A DNA stretch of 64,000 bases, from positions 1,657,099 to 1,721,098 of the forward strand of contig NC_090611.1 of the NCBI RefSeq assembly GCF_004359215.1. Reading direction: 5' to 3'. The stretch is from Bremia lactucae. Its lineage: Eukaryota; Oomycota; Peronosporomycetes; Peronosporales; Peronosporaceae. The notes below the pieces were generated by a model. That model saw only the letters and a program-made list of their open reading frames with translations, was not told the origin of the DNA and ran no database searches. Below, one piece after another: positions 42,349 to 55,146 of the stretch; position 1 is the stretch's first letter, and every line of letters begins with the position of its first letter. A program made the translations under genes and the position numbers.

Positions 42349-44139
42349 ATGGCGACTAATAAGTCTGTGCGCGTGGCCCGTGAGGCCGCAAAGCTGACAG
42401 CTGCACGGTACAGTGCAGCTGTTGGTAATGAAATTTATCAATGGACGCTAATACGTCTACTGCGGGGAATACGTCACCTACTCCCATTGGAGGTGACGAT
42501 GACAAGTCATCTGCTACACCGACTGTAGGTGAGTGGACCAAGTCACCGGCATCGCCGGACTCAGTGTCTACTGTAAAGGCCGCTGGATCACCCGGGGCCG
42601 AGTCCGTTAAGCCTTCAGGTTCTAACGTGACAACTAGAGGGGTGATGACGAGGTTATTCGACTCGTCGAACCTCTTTGGTGAGGAGTCATCATCCGATGA
42701 CTCCGTGAGCGATGACCACTCTGGTAACGTTAGCATGCGTCACCCAGAAAATTAAGTGGTCGCGAGGGGAAGAGTGCTGCTGGTGGTGATAGTTTGCATC
42801 ACCAGGAAGGGAGTGATTCTAGAGATCGCTCCAAGGGCTAAGTTAACGTTGACGTTAACATGAGCCAACACGAGAGGGATCGCAATACGTTGCGGTTCGC
42901 TCCTGAAAATCGGCCTTGGTTGCCCTCTAGGAGAAACCTCATTCGTTGGTCTGTATGAACAACGATCGATGTCATATTCCGCTATTCAACTCATCCAGGT
43001 TTCACATGCCCGGTGAGGATGAGACGAAATTCCTCACCGATGCCTTTTCCGGCATCGGTGGTACTCCTCTAAGCTGACAAAGGATGTCAAACCTTTGCGC
43101 TAAACTTCGACAGCTTTTATACAGCATGTACAAAAATAGGCCGTGAGGTCTGGCTTGACAAGCTAAATGCTTTCCGTGAGCGGTTCGAGAAACAGACCGT
43201 AGTCGGTGCATGATATAAGCTGTACTGTTTGTCTTAGGAGACAGGGATTCCTTGCCTCTCGTGGGGGGACCCATGCTCCTGCTGTTTTAAGGGTGCAGGT
43301 CATGCCCCAAAAGAAAGCATATTTCTTAAAGATCTTCATTGGAGAACGCTCATCTCTTACGAGATGCGTGAAGGGATTGAGAACCTCCAATCCTATTACG
43401 AGCGCGGAAAGCGCTCGTTCTCCGATGGACCTTCTGTCAAGGAGGATGGGGCTGTTCGTACTGCAAGACGAAACCTGGAACGTCCAACATCAATTGGGAA
43501 CGAGGCTCCTAGCTATCATGTGAGGGTGGATACCCTCGCCAACGAACGAGATATCTCGTTCGAACTCTATTTACCTCTGGGTGGTTCGAAAAGCTTTCAA
43601 CAAGAAAATGCTTCTCACCACTCGAATCCGTCAATGGATGTGGAGGGGGGGGGTCGGGTTCGCCTCGTTTGACGAACCCGAATCAACATCATGATTCGGA
43701 TCACGCCCTTTATTTTTTGAGAAAGGATTCTGATCACGAGCGATCCCGTCGCCGCGAGTTAGCGGTGATGGCTAATAATGTTTCTCGTGACCAGTTGGTA
43801 GATTAAAATTGTGTGCAGGTTGCGACGGATCAACTGGCGAACGAGAGGACACATCAGTTCCTTCAAAACGAGATGGTGACAGCTCGTCAGAAGATCATTC
43901 CCTTGGAGAAAAAATGAGTGGATCGTCTGATTCAAGACAATCAGAGTCGGTACCGAGAAGATACGGCTTTGGCTCGGAACCATGAAGCTTTGGTGAATGC
44001 CCTAGACTGTTCCGGTGAAATCCGGAACCGGAAGAAGTCTCGTACTGATGGTACGGCGGAGACGCTGAACATAAGACGTAGGATGCGTACGCATACTAAG
44101 AGGCAGCTCGATCGTGTACACATTGCCTTGGCGATGTAG
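42349..44139 (+). pseudogene. fam3 accessory antisense ORF (copy 2)
   Basis: Second copy of the fam3 accessory ORF, antisense to the pol at 48180-43850. It starts MATNKSVRVAREAAKLTAAR at 42349. After a frameshift it reads TSPTPIGGDDDKSSATPTVG, KSPASPDSVSTVKAAGSPGA and VMTRLFDSSNLFGEESSSDD, all with close counterparts in copy 1. Then a middle region in several frames (IPLFNSSRFHMPGEDETKFL; ENLQSYYERGKRSFSDGPSV), and a coiled-coil-like end (DQLANERTHQFLQNEMVTAR, DRLIQDNQSRYREDTALARN) with a stop at 44139. That stop lies inside the integrase tail of pol on the other strand, so the two 3' ends overlap. Function unknown. Confidence 0.65.
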
Positions 44140-47100
44140 TACACGAAACGGGCCGATAGACCTGGGTAGTAATTTATTACTGCCTACATTCGTCACTACA
44201 TGTTTTTTAGGTTTACAGTAGACAGTACCACTAGGTCATTAACATTAAATGAAAGTATTTTTGCTCTTCCATTTTTGTGAGAGTTCTATTTCTATCGGTC
44301 TACCGCATCAGCAATGGAATCCTGTACAAAACGGGCCACTGCTTTTCTATCCAACAGGAAATCACCTGCTGACTGGGTTTTATTTCTGTTTCAGTGCGAC
44401 CGGCTCGCACTGCGGAGATATTAATCTCCTCATTATTGAGGGTATTATCGTTCTCATTAATATTATTGTTTTCGGTGCTGAGTCTTTTAGCATCGTTGTC
44501 AAAGTCTGTAATATCATTATTGTATTACTGAGTTTGTCAACTTCAATGTTGATTAAATCAACATTCGTATCCTCGCATTGACCTTACCGCTAATGCGTGA
44601 CGGCAAGAGCTAAAATGTCCTTACTCGAGTGAGTTCTTTCCCACGTAAATAGAATTCCCTCCAAACAAGGTGGGTGGCGTAAGACATTTACCAAAAATGG
44701 GGTATGCTTGAAGAAGCATGCACTGAATCGTTGATGGTAAATTCTATTATCGGCAAGAGCTCGTTCCAACTCTTAAAAGAATAGACGTATCCGCGAGAAA
44801 TCTCTTCGAGAATACGGTTTGCCCACTCCGTCTGACCATCTTCTTAAGGATGATCAAAAGTTAACATTTCAACAGTGTTCCAATTGATTTAAACACAGTT
44901 TGCCAATTCCGCCGTGGTTCTAGGCTCTCGATCTGAGACCAGTTCGCGGGGTCACCCATAGAGTCAAAATATCGTGTCAACAAAGACACGTGCACAGCCT
45001 TTGGCTGTGATCGACTCCGGTACTTCAGCAAGATGTACCATTTTGCTAAAACGATCAACAAAAGCAAGAACACCATTGTTCTTATGTTCGTCGTCAGGAA
45101 ATCCGAAGACGAGGTCCATGGATTAAGACTGCAACACTGCGGGAACAGGCAGAAGTTGTAATGGATCACGGGATGAAGCACTGGGCTTCATTGGTAAATA
45201 AACTCCGCATCTACTTGCGGATGAAATCATACTGGCGCGGCTTGTAATACTCGCAACTTATCGTGAGATAGGTCTTCTCATGTCCACGATGACCACTAAT
45301 TGGTGTATCGTGACACTCATACATGATGCGTAAACGCAAATCATTACGGGTTGGGATGACGACACGAGGTGTGTCGCCAGTAATGGCTGTGTAATACAGT
45401 AACCCATTGCGAGTTGTCTTTTGATCTGTTGAGAAACTATTTAAAATCCTTTTAAGGATTGTTGGGATGGATTTCTAAGGCAATCCATCAACCCTTTAAG
45501 AGCCTTATCTTCTTGAAAAGCTTTTCTAATGTCGGAAAATAATGTTGACGACGAAACACTTATTGTTGCAACAGTGGCCGTATGCTCACTGTCCGCTTGC
45601 GCACCCCGGCTCAAAGTCGGGTTGGCGCGAAAGAGCATCAGCGACGACGTTAAGTCATCCTGTTTATTTTCACGGGGAAGTTATAGTCCGTGAAGAAAGA
45701 CAACCCTCTCGCCATTCTTTGAGAGCGGTTTGGACCGTTTACGGCCGAGCGTAAAGACGCATGGTCCGTATACGCAATGAGCGGTCTACCTCCCAAGCGA
45801 TAGACCCTAAACCTAGCTAGTGCGTATAACATGGCAAGGAATTCTTTGTCATGCACTGGTTAGTTGCGTTCAGCTGGTTGAAGCTGACGCGAACGACGCG
45901 CTCTGCGCCGTCTGTGTCATATTGCATTAACACACAGCCGATTGCAAAATCACTGGCGTCACAGACCACATGAAATGGTCGGTCTTGGTCCGCAATCGCC
46001 AGGATTGGCAATTGCATCACTCTTTGCTTAATACCCTTAAAGGAAGTCTGGCGATCAACGTTCCGTGACCACTATTTTTTCCTTCAAGAAAGATGTACTG
46101 TCGTTTCGGCGTAATTGCTTGAGTACTTGTGCAGGTACAACGCTAAGCCGAGGAACTTTTGAAGTCCCTTTTCATCGACTGGCTCAGGCCAATCGGTGAT
46201 CGCCTTAATCTTTTCCGGATCCGGGCGTGTACCATGTTTTTCCACATTGCACCCAAGAAGTGGTATTTCGCTTGCAGCGAATATTCACTTCTTGAGATTT
46301 GCATACAACTCGTGCGTGCGCATAAATGTAAGAACCTGACGAACGTGAGTTTTATGAGCTTGCACGTCCGTCTATCCGTCCATGGCCCGGCTATGGACGA
46401 ATGCATCGTACAAATAACTTTTTGCGAAATCCCGCACCGATCTCAACAGATCGGTTACACATCTGTTCAATGTCGCAGGGGAATTACAAAGCCCCTGTGG
46501 CATAAGTAGCCATTCCGCTTGGGGTGCTTACTGCTATGAACGGGATATATTGTTCACGCATAAGGATCGGATAGAATCCATCCATCAGATCCATTGGCGA
46601 AACGATAGTACTCTTCGACATACCATCAATGATTACGTCTTTTCGTGGTATCGGCGTTTGAGCCGGTACCGTTGCAGCGTTCAATTTATTAAATGCATTC
46701 ACAATCCGTCATCCTCCTGTTACATTACGTACACATAAGGTCGTAGAGCTATTGTGGGCAGGTTGACTCCCTCGGATGAGCCGCTGCTATGCGGTCGGCA
46801 AGAACATTGTCGATTGCTAATTTTTGTTCACGAGGCAATGATCACTGCTTCATGACACAGGATTTCGAACTCAAAATAAGGTCGAATTCGTGTCGAGTAC
46901 CCTTATCCTTATGCAACACACATAACTCGCACTCCTTTAATTCGATCAGACCCTTATACAACGGATTTTGTCTTCAAATACTCATAAGATTGGTAGATAA
47001 ACGTTCCTCCGAGTCTTCTCATCGAGGTTACTTTCGTCCATCGATGAGCTGCTAAGAAACAGTTCGTTCTCAGTAAATACTATCGCCGACCGAATGTCGG

Positions 47101-47200
47101 CCACGTAGTTATCAACTGTGACAAGTACGCAGATCTGCTTGACTTTTTCACTACGCAGATTACGCAAGAACCGTTTCAATTTTTTCGTTGACAACTGAGT
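43850..47200 (-). pseudogene. fam3 Ty3/gypsy pol: linker, RT, RNase H, integrase
   Basis: Pol of the minus-strand fam3 element. Linker FLRNLRSEKVKQICVLVTVD and SSSSMDESNLDEKTRR (47194-46990). RT: AFNKLNAATVPAQTPIPRKD near 46700, MDLMDGFYPILMREQ, and thumb SRSEYSLQAKYHFLGA near 46290; the YFDD block is damaged. RNase H: HVVCDASDFAIGCVLMQYDT (46000-45900), DKEFLAMLYALARFRVYRLG, YTDHASLRSAV. Integrase 45200-44650, damaged: MDLVFGFPDDEH, LAFVDRFSKMVHLAEVPESI, LVSDREPRTT. Tail: LPRSIGPFRVLHRQGNVYTI and MRTHPTSYVQRLRR (44196-44050). The frame continues as a hydrophilic tail to about 43850, overlapping the accessory ORF antisense. Inactive. Confidence 0.8.
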
Positions 47201-47839
47201 TATCTCCGAAATTGACTTTAGAACTGCTATTAGATCAAGTGTTTAAGCGTCTACACTTGAATCATTGTTTATTAAGACACTTATTGTCTCAGTTTCCTCT
47301 CTGGAATTTATTTCCAAAGGTACCTGTGAACCTTTGACCACAGGTTTCGGGGACAAGAATTTATTTGGGGAGTATCCTCCTCAACTGCCTCTAGCTGTGG
47401 TTGGTTACCACAGCGAGATCCTCAACGATCGACTCCCCAGTCGACCTAGGACTTTTGCACTGCCTCTTATAGGAAGGCGTTTTAAACTTTCTTGGATGTT
47501 GCTTTTCAAGCAAATATCCTTGTTTTGTACAACTCAACTTATTTGAGTGATCGAACTTTGACGCTGCCTGTGCTGTGCACAGCCGTCGGTAACTATATCC
47601 GCGTCACAATTGTGGACCTTCGACGCCGCCTGTAGCCGTCGGTAACTATGACCACATCACAATGGAGGACCTTCAACGCTGCATGTGCTTGTGCACATCC
47701 GTCAGGATCTAACTCCACAGTGAGTTGGGTATTTACACTGAGGTCGTGTGGAGTCAGGTAAACGCCTGAACCACAGGTGAGGCCACCGCACTCACTCGTA
47801 GGACATTCACAAGCTTGTGGACGCTCCAAGATGTTCATC

Positions 47840-48180
47840 ATTTGGCCATCTCAGGAACAAGAGACAGGCATCGTCACGGCTTGATGCTGCCAATTTAAAC
47901 ATGGCCTGTACTTTCTGAGCCATGGTAATTTAAGGATGACATCAAATTTGTCATCCAAATCTGGTACGATATAATCATCATCGTACTGTTTAGCCCTTCA
48001 TGTGTTTTGTATACCAACCACACGTTTCTTTACCGTTACAGATACGCCTGTTGCTAGGCGCACTGTCATCCTCGTTAAAGGGGTATTGCGCTCAATAAGT
48101 TTGAGTCTACGATCTTCTCGCGATTGGCGTCTAATAAAATTATTCGACGACCCACAATCGGCTAGGGACTTAAGTGGCAT
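47840..48180 (-). pseudogene. fam3 aspartic protease remnant
   Basis: LADCGSSNNFIRRQSR holds the active-site loop (DCGSSN), followed by NTPLTRMTVRLATGVSVTVK and, after a stop, YIVPDLDDKFDVILKLPWLR, the usual end block of gypsy proteases. The segment 47841-47593 (CECPTSECGGLTCGSG..) is the following linker. Confidence 0.75.
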
Positions 48181-48189
48181 TTATTTTAC

Positions 48190-48690
48190 ATTTTTATTTT
48201 CAGGGTGATGAGGTTAACCTCATCCCGTGTGGCAGTTTCACACAATTTATGTGTGTACGGAGCAACTTTCGTCAAAAGGCCTGCAAATTCTTTTGACGTT
48301 GCTGGAACAGTAGGGCGCTCCGCACCTACTGACCCCGACCGTTTATGGACGAGCCGCCTCGCCGATGCGATTTCGCAACAGCGTCAGATATGCGTCTTCC
48401 GCTGTTCCTAGCGAGAGGTCGGTTCTTTTGCTCAGTGATTTTAGGCACTGGCCGTGGGGCACTACACTTATAGGGTAGTTAGTGGCCTATCTTTTGACAA
48501 CGATTTAATTTTGTAACCGTTAGTAACTCGAAGAGCAAGGTTTCTCGCTCTCTGTATACGAGACATCCATCAGTTCTAGACCTATGGTTTCGTGTCGTCT
48601 CGGTGGACGATATGACCCCGAGTGACGAAGCCTGTTTCAGGCTAAAGCCCTCCTGTTTTGCTATAGAGATCGCTTGGTTGAGCGACTCTA
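48190..48690 (-). pseudogene. fam3 Gag C-terminus
   Basis: LNQAISIAKQEGFSLKQASS near 48680-48620 and a degenerate zinc knuckle NRCQKIGHxxxYKC near 48500-48470. The rest of gag and the 5' LTR are missing; copia sequence begins at about 48695. Confidence 0.6.
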
Positions 48691-48694
48691 ATTC

Positions 48695-49930
48695 TAGCCA
48701 GAACAGGTGGGTGCACGATGGAGCTCGTGAGTTCGCGACAAGCTCGATCAAGACTTTCTACGAAGATGAAGGAATTGAGCATCAAATTACAGTTCCGTAC
48801 GCCCAACAGACTAATGGGACGGCAGAGCGTGCTATTCGGACAACTGTTACAATTGGACGCAGTTTGCTGCATCACGCCAAGCTCGACAAGTGTTTCTGGG
48901 CTGAGGCAGCAATGACAGCCATATACGTCAAGAATTGACTGCCGTCACCCAAAGTTTGAGCATAAGACTCTTTATGAGATTGTCTAAGAGTCGAAGCCCA
49001 GTGTAAAACACATGCGTGTATTTGGCTGCCGGACGTACATTCTAACTCCAAAGGAAAAACGACTTAAATGGGACCCTAAGGCTCGCGTCGGAATTTTTCT
49101 CGGTTACGAAGAAACATCTTAAGCTTATCGAGTCTTTTCGTCGATGCAGGGCAAGTTATTATTAGTCGCGATGTTAACTTCGATGAGTCTGTTCTCGAGT
49201 TTCTGCCGATAAGCTTGGACGAAGATGTCGATGATTCGGAATTTGAAGATCTCGAAATTGCTTCCCCAAAAATGGAGTACAAGCAGACAGGAAAGCGAAA
49301 AGGTCGCTAAAGTGAAAAGAGAAACCTACCCAGGAAATTACCTGCTGCTCGACAACAAAATGGTCTTGAAGAAGCAAGCGCGCCCATTGAATCGCGTATG
49401 GAAGACGATGCAGAAAAGAATGATGACCAAGATGACGAAGCTGCTTCTCCTCTGTTTTGGCGTGCAAGTGCTAATGCCGTTGAAAGATCGATCGACTTAT
49501 CAGAGCCTAAGTCTTTCTAAGAGGCAATGAATGGACCGCAGCAAGTTCATTGGCGCGAGGCAATTCGTATGGAGCTCGAAATCATGCTCTGCGTGGTATT
49601 TTGTGCTGCCGAGCTGCCACACGCTCAACGTGCCATTGGTACCAAATGGGTGTTTAAGATCAACCGCAGAGCGGATGGATCTATCGACAAATACAAGGCT
49701 CGCCACGTCGCGAATGGCTTCAAACAAAAGTACGGCATTGATTACACCGAAACCTTTTCGCCGGTTGTCAAGTATGTGACACTCCATTTCTGTATGGAAT
49801 CATAAAAGAACAAGTTTATTGCGAGATCTCTGAAGGAGTACAGTTTGATGACAATTTTAATTGTTTGGAACTGGTCAAGGCTATGTACGGACTCAAACAA
49901 GCGTCGCGCGTATGGAATGAAACGTTTGAC
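48695..49930 (+). pseudogene. Ty1/copia fragment I: integrase to RT
   Basis: Integrase core WVHDGAREFATSSIKTFYED, ITVPYAQQTNGTAERAIRTT, FWAEAAMTAIYVKN (48710-48938), then LPSPKFEHKTLYEIV and FLGYEETS after stops. RT start from 49527: GPQQVHWREAIRMELEIMLC, GTKWVFKINRRADGSIDKYK, ARHVANGFKQKYGIDYTETF. It ends within RT at about 49925, where a copia LTR of another element begins. No LTR of its own. Confidence 0.8.
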
Positions 49931-50105
49931 GGGCCAAAGGCGGGTACCGGTGTATACCGGTAGATACCGGGAATGACGTCATGCGGTGAAGTCATTGAGA
50001 TGACGTCAGTTGATGACGTCAAAAGCTTCTAGAAGATTCCAGAAGCGATGATTGGCTACAAGTGTAATGGTTGGCTTAAGGGTAAGAAGCAATAGGTTTG
50101 CGAAG
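49930..50105 (+). repeat. Copia LTR fragment with TGACGTCA cluster
   Basis: Shares with 53250-53385 the run ccaaaggcgggtaccgg, three TGACGTCA palindromes (49974, 50001, 50014) and caataggtttgcgaa. It is the truncated 5' LTR of copia element II. Confidence 0.7.
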
Positions 50106-53100
50106 GAACAAGGTGGCGGCTTCGATGGAGCCGCCACGGGCAAGGACAAGCGTTTATGACAACGGACAACGGTCGGCGTAAGGGACGCCAAAAACCGGTC
50201 AAGGCCAACAGCACCTGTAACTACTTTGGGTAGCATGGGCATTGGATCGCTAAGTGCCCCGTGCGAATTCGCGAGAACACAGAACGACAGCGGCTACAGC
50301 GTGCAAACGTCGCGCAGAGTGAAGACGACTCTGACGATTATCTTTTTTTCGGTTGGTGGACATTTGAAGACTACCAAGTCAAGTTGCATATGGCTGGTCG
50401 ATTTAGGTACGACACAGCACATGACGTACTCGAAACAGTTCATGAAGAATTTCAAGGGTATTTCTCCGGTGGACGTTCACTTAGCAGACGATGGTGTTGT
50501 CCAGGCAGTCGGGACTGGTAACATCGTGATGTATATGAAGACTCCGCATGGAACCAAGAAGGAAGTGCTTTGAGGAGTATGGCATATTCCGAAATTATCG
50601 CGCAATCTCTTCTCCGTTGGACGCTTTACGAAGGACGTGGGTCCAGTCACGTTTGAAAGTGACGGATGCTTTGCTAAAGCAAAAGGATTGCAGTGAAAAC
50701 TTGGATCCCGTGAGGGTAAAGGGCTGTTTAGGCTATGCACGACGCTCGTCGGCACTGACGAAGCCAATGTGACAAGCTCGTCGGGATGCCATGGGGACAC
50801 CACTTCGTACCTCTGGCATCTTCGACTTAGACACATTAGATATAGTGGTCTAGACACTATCGTCAAAAGGAACTATGGTGTTGACATTGATCTTGCGTCG
50901 GTCAATCAGTGGGAGCTGTGCGATCGTTGTGCGATTGGCAAACAAACGCGAGTGAGTTTGATGCAAAAGTCACCACATCATGCAAAGAAACTGTTGGAAG
51001 TTATTCACAGTGATGTGTGTAGACCTATGCAGTCAACAACTTTTAGCGGCAAGCGGTACTTCTCACTTTCACGGATGAGTACTCGCACTTTACCACGGTA
51101 TCTCTGCTGCGAAACGAATCTGAAGGTTTTTGGATGCCATGCATAGCTTACAGTACTTAAGGAAAAGCGAAGCAAATTTGAAGCTTGGTCGGTACGCTGT
51201 CGGTTTCTTGGCTACTCAGAGCATAAAAGTTGAGAGTGGTCGTGTGCTTGTCAGTCGCGACGCAAAGTTTATGGAAAATACGTTTGATAGTGGGAAGCGC
51301 GACCGGCGCTATAATGAGGTCGTTATTCAAGATGATGATGAAGCGACTGAACAGGACTCCCCACAACACGACCAAACCGATCACGAAAATGAAGAATCTG
51401 CGCAGAATGAAGAATTTGAGCCTGGCAGAAAGCGACACCAAAGGACCCAATCGCTCGAAAAAGCGACTGAAGCGCCAAGGCCCAAACGACACAGTCAATA
51501 TCAATCGCTTGAAGAAATGTCAGCTACAGCTCAAGACTTCGAGGCTGCGTACGTTGTGGATTTTCAGTGCGAGAAATGCCAACCACGTTCAAGTTGGCGA
51601 CGGTATCCAATGACGCAGCTAAAAAAATGGAAGGAAGCGTGCAGCTTGGAAATGGACTCGCTACAAAAGAACAAGACTTAGACACTTGTGCCCCTGCCGT
51701 TAGGATGTAAGGCAATCGGCAACCGATGGGTATTTCGAGTTAAGGAAAACCAAGCTGGTGAAGTTGAGCGATACAAGGCGCGCCTTGTGGCGAAAGGTTT
51801 CGCACAAAATTCGGCATCGACTATAAGAAACGTTTGCGTCGGTGGCGAAGTTTTAATCGATCCGGATTTTGCTAAGTTCTGGCTGCCAAGTACGGACTTA
51901 CGGTCCATCGAATGGATGTGATAACAGCATTTCTTAATGGTCAGCTCGACGGAGATATTTACATGACGCAGCCTGATGGCTTCAGTGATACAGCCAATCC
52001 AGGTTACGTGTGCAAGTTACAACGGTCGCTGTACGGTCTGAAGCAATCACCTCTCATGTGGAACAAGACAATTGACGACTTTATGCTGGGACTGGAATTC
52101 AAGAAGTGTGAATCCGATCACTGCATCTACATTTAGATGCAGTGATCGGATTCACACTTCTTAAATTCCAGTCCTAGCATAACCTGATTTTTGTTGCATG
52201 ATACGTCGATGACTTATATTGGCTAGCAGTACCAGCAAGATGCTACAAGAAACTAAGTTAGCCCTGAGCCACATATTTGAGATGACGGATATGGGCCAGC
52301 TCAAGTAATTTCCTGAAATTGAAATTGAGCAAGACTTTGAGATTGGGGCACTCACGATGCGGCAGACCAAGTTTGCATGTAATATTTTAGCGAAGTTCAA
52401 CATGGACAACAGTAAGGCCGTTAGGACGCCCCAGGGTCCAGGACTCAAGCTGACCAAGTCCATGTGCGAAGGCGGATGCAAGCACAGTGAAACTATGGTC
52501 GGTGTGCCGTATCGAAATGCTGTCGGTTGCCTGATACATTATGGTTGGCACACGCCAGGATCTCGCTGCGGCAGTTGGAGTACTTGGCCAATTTGTTGCA
52601 GACCCATGCCCAACACACTGGCAAGCACTCAAAAGGGTTTTCAGGTATATATAAGGTACAAGGACTCACGAAACTCGATGCCGTGGCATCGAGTTTCAAG
52701 CAGCAACTCATAATGGACTGCAAGGGTTTTCGGATGCGGACTGGGCCGGAGAGACGATGTCACGAAGAAGCACAAGCGGCTACGCTTTTATGATGAGTGG
52801 CGGGTGTGTCAGCTGGAAGATCAAGAAACAGCATACGGTGACTCTATCATCTACAGAAGCTGAGTACATGGCACTGTCAGAGGCGACACAAGAGGCAGTA
52901 TGGCTTAAAACATTTCTGTGCGAGCTCGGTGAGATGTCCACGGATAGAGCGGTCAAGATTTATGAATATAACCAAGGCTCAATTGCAATGGCAAAGAATC
53001 CAGAGTATCACAAGCAAAACAAGCACATCGACATTCGATATTATTTTGTATACGACAAGGTTAAAGACGGTCAAGTGATTCTCGAATATATTTCTTCTCT

Positions 53101-53262
53101 CGACATGCTGGCCGATATGACCAAGCCAATTCCAGCGACACAGTTTTGCGTACTTCGTGGCAAGCTCGGGATACAAGGCCCAAGAGCTGTCGAGTCGAGT
53201 GGGAGTGTTCTTAAGGACGCTGTGAAAAAGGCGTCTCATGCAGCAAGCAGGCCAAAGGCGGG
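50106..53262 (+). pseudogene. Ty1/copia element II: gag end to RNase H
   Basis: Copia polyprotein in several frames. Gag zinc knuckle near 50210 is damaged (CNYFG-stop-HGHWIAKC). Protease: WLVDLGTTQHMTYSKQFMKN near 50400, with Ser of DSG changed to Leu. Gag-pre-integrase: YLWHLRLRHIRYSGLDTIVK and WELCDRCAIGKQTRVSLMQK (50810-50970). Integrase is mostly deleted (HSDVCRPMQSTTFSGKRYFS joined to NLKVFGCHA). Acidic linker 51270-51560. [51 protein letters not shown] near 52205. RNase H: TLSSTEAEYMALSEATQEAV, KHIDIRYYFVYDKVK (52840-53070). Inactive. Confidence 0.82.
52081..52182. repeat. Foldback with 49-bp arms inside copia RT
   Basis: Arms 52081-52129 and 52134-52182 are reverse complements with only two mismatches, around the 4-nt loop catt. 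The left arm is genuine RT coding sequence (FMLGLEFKKCESDHCIY); the right arm is its inverted copy, replacing the expected codons before YVDD. Confidence 0.9.
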
Positions 53263-53440
53263 TACCGGCAGATACCGGTAATGACGTCAGTTGATGACGT
53301 CAGAAGCTTCTAGAATATTTCAGAAGCGCTAATTGGCTAGAAGTAATGGTTGGCTTAGAGGTAACAAGCAATAGGTTTGCGAACTAAGTCCTTTAATATA
53401 TTTACTTTGCATTTTGCCAACTAGTGCTCACTTGACCTTT
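53250..53440 (+). repeat. Copia element II 3' LTR
   Basis: Starts around ccaaaggcgggtaccggcag and ends near gctcacttgacctt. Two TGACGTCA sites lie at 53282 and 53295, with the same 13-bp period as in the other copia LTRs. The exact left end is uncertain. Confidence 0.65.
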
Positions 53441-55146
53441 TCATTACTGCTAGCCAAAATTAAGTCATCGACGTAAAGCGCAACAAAGATCATATCTTGC
53501 CTACCACGCTTCATTTAGACGCAGTGGCCAGATTCGCATTTCTTGAACTCGAGCCCTAGCATAAAATCATCGAGGGGCTTCTTCCACATGCGAGGCGACT
53601 GCTTCAGCACGTACACTGACCGTTCTAGTTTGCACACATAGTCCGGATTGATTGCATCATTGAAGCCATCTGGCTGCGCCATGTTGATGTCCTCGTCGAG
53701 CTGGCCGTTGAGGTACGCTGTCTTTACGTCTATCCGATGGACAGTAAGTCCGTACTTGGCAGCCAAACTGAGCAGAATCCGAATAGATGTAAACTTGGCC
53801 ACAGGCGCAAACGTTTCTTCGTAGTCAATGCCAAACTTCTGTGCAAAGCCTTTAGCCACTAGACGCGCCTTGTGTCGCTCCACTATACCGTCTTGATTTT
53901 CTTTGACGCGAAACACTTACCGATTGCCTATTGGCTTGCGCCCTTTTGGTAGCGGCACAAGCGTCCATGTCTTGTTCTTTTGAAGCGATTCCATTTCCGA
54001 GTTGCATACTTCTTGCCACTTGGCTGCGTCGCTGGATTCCATCGCCGACTTGAACGTGGTCGGCATTTCTCCCACTGAATCCACAACGTACGCAGCCTCA
54101 AAATCGTGTGCCGTAGCAGACATTTCTTTTACTGATTGGTATCTACTGTGTCGCTTAGACGTTGGAATTTCAGCTGCTTTTTCGAGCGATTGAGTCCTTT
54201 CGTGCCGCTTGGTGCCAGGCTCCATTTCTTCGCTCTGCTCACATTCTTCATTCTCTTGATCAGTTTCTTCGAGTTGTGGAGAGTCGTCATCGGCCAATTC
54301 ATCAGCCTCTTGAACAACAATCGCGCTATTCTGGCGGACGCATCTCTCACTGTCAAACATGTCTTCCATAAATTTTGCATCAAACTCACTAGTACACGGC
54401 CATTCTCAATCTTTCTTCGAAACGATATGCTTTTTCATGCTTCGAGTAGCCGAGAAATGGACAGCGTACCGTTCGAGAGTCAATCTTGCGACGTTTTTCC
54501 TTTGGAACTGTTACAAATGCATGGCAGCCAAACACCTTTAGATTTGCCAGCGCTGGTTTCCTCCCGGTCCAAACCTGATATAGTGACTTTTCCATACAAT
54601 ACCTCGCGTTGGACAGCGGTAGCGAAGGAAGGTAGCGGTCATGAATGCTTCGCCCCAATACGATTTCGGCAGTCCAGCGAGCTCAAGCATACATCTTGCG
54701 CAATTCACGAGTGTACGATTCATGCGTTCGCCCCCCCCCCCTATTCAGTTGCGAGCGTAGGGTAGCGTGAATTTTTGCTCAATACCACGACGCTTGCAGA
54801 ACTTGGCCAATACGCTCGAAGTGTTTTCACCACCGTTGTCTCAACGAAGAGTTTTGACAACTCCGCCGGTCTAAGTCTCAGTGAACGCAACAAACTTGGC
54901 GAGCTTGTTTGAGACCTCCGACTTGCTTCGTAACAAGAACACTGGTAAAGTGCGAGTACTCATCTGTAAATGTGACGAAGTACCACTTACCGCTAAAAGT
55001 CGCTGACTGCATAGGACCGCTCACGTCACTCTGAATGACTTCTAGCAGCTTATTTGCGTGATGAGGCGACTTTTGCATGAAGCTCACTCGCGTTTATTTG
55101 CCAGGTGCGCAACCATCGCACAGCTCCCACTGTTTGACTTATGCTA
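53441..55146 (-). pseudogene. Ty1/copia fragment III: integrase to RT
   Basis: Minus strand: WELCDGC and SFMQKSPHHANKLLEVIQSD (55130-55020), SGPMQSATFSGKWYFVTFTD, then MNRTLVNCARCMLELAGLPK with SYWGEAFMTATFL. Acidic linker 54369-54150. [78 protein letters not shown], and an intact VALYVDDLILAS near 53480. It is cut at both ends by copia LTRs facing each other (53250-53440 plus, 55147-55365 minus). This copy shows the RT sequence without the foldback found in element II. Confidence 0.82.
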
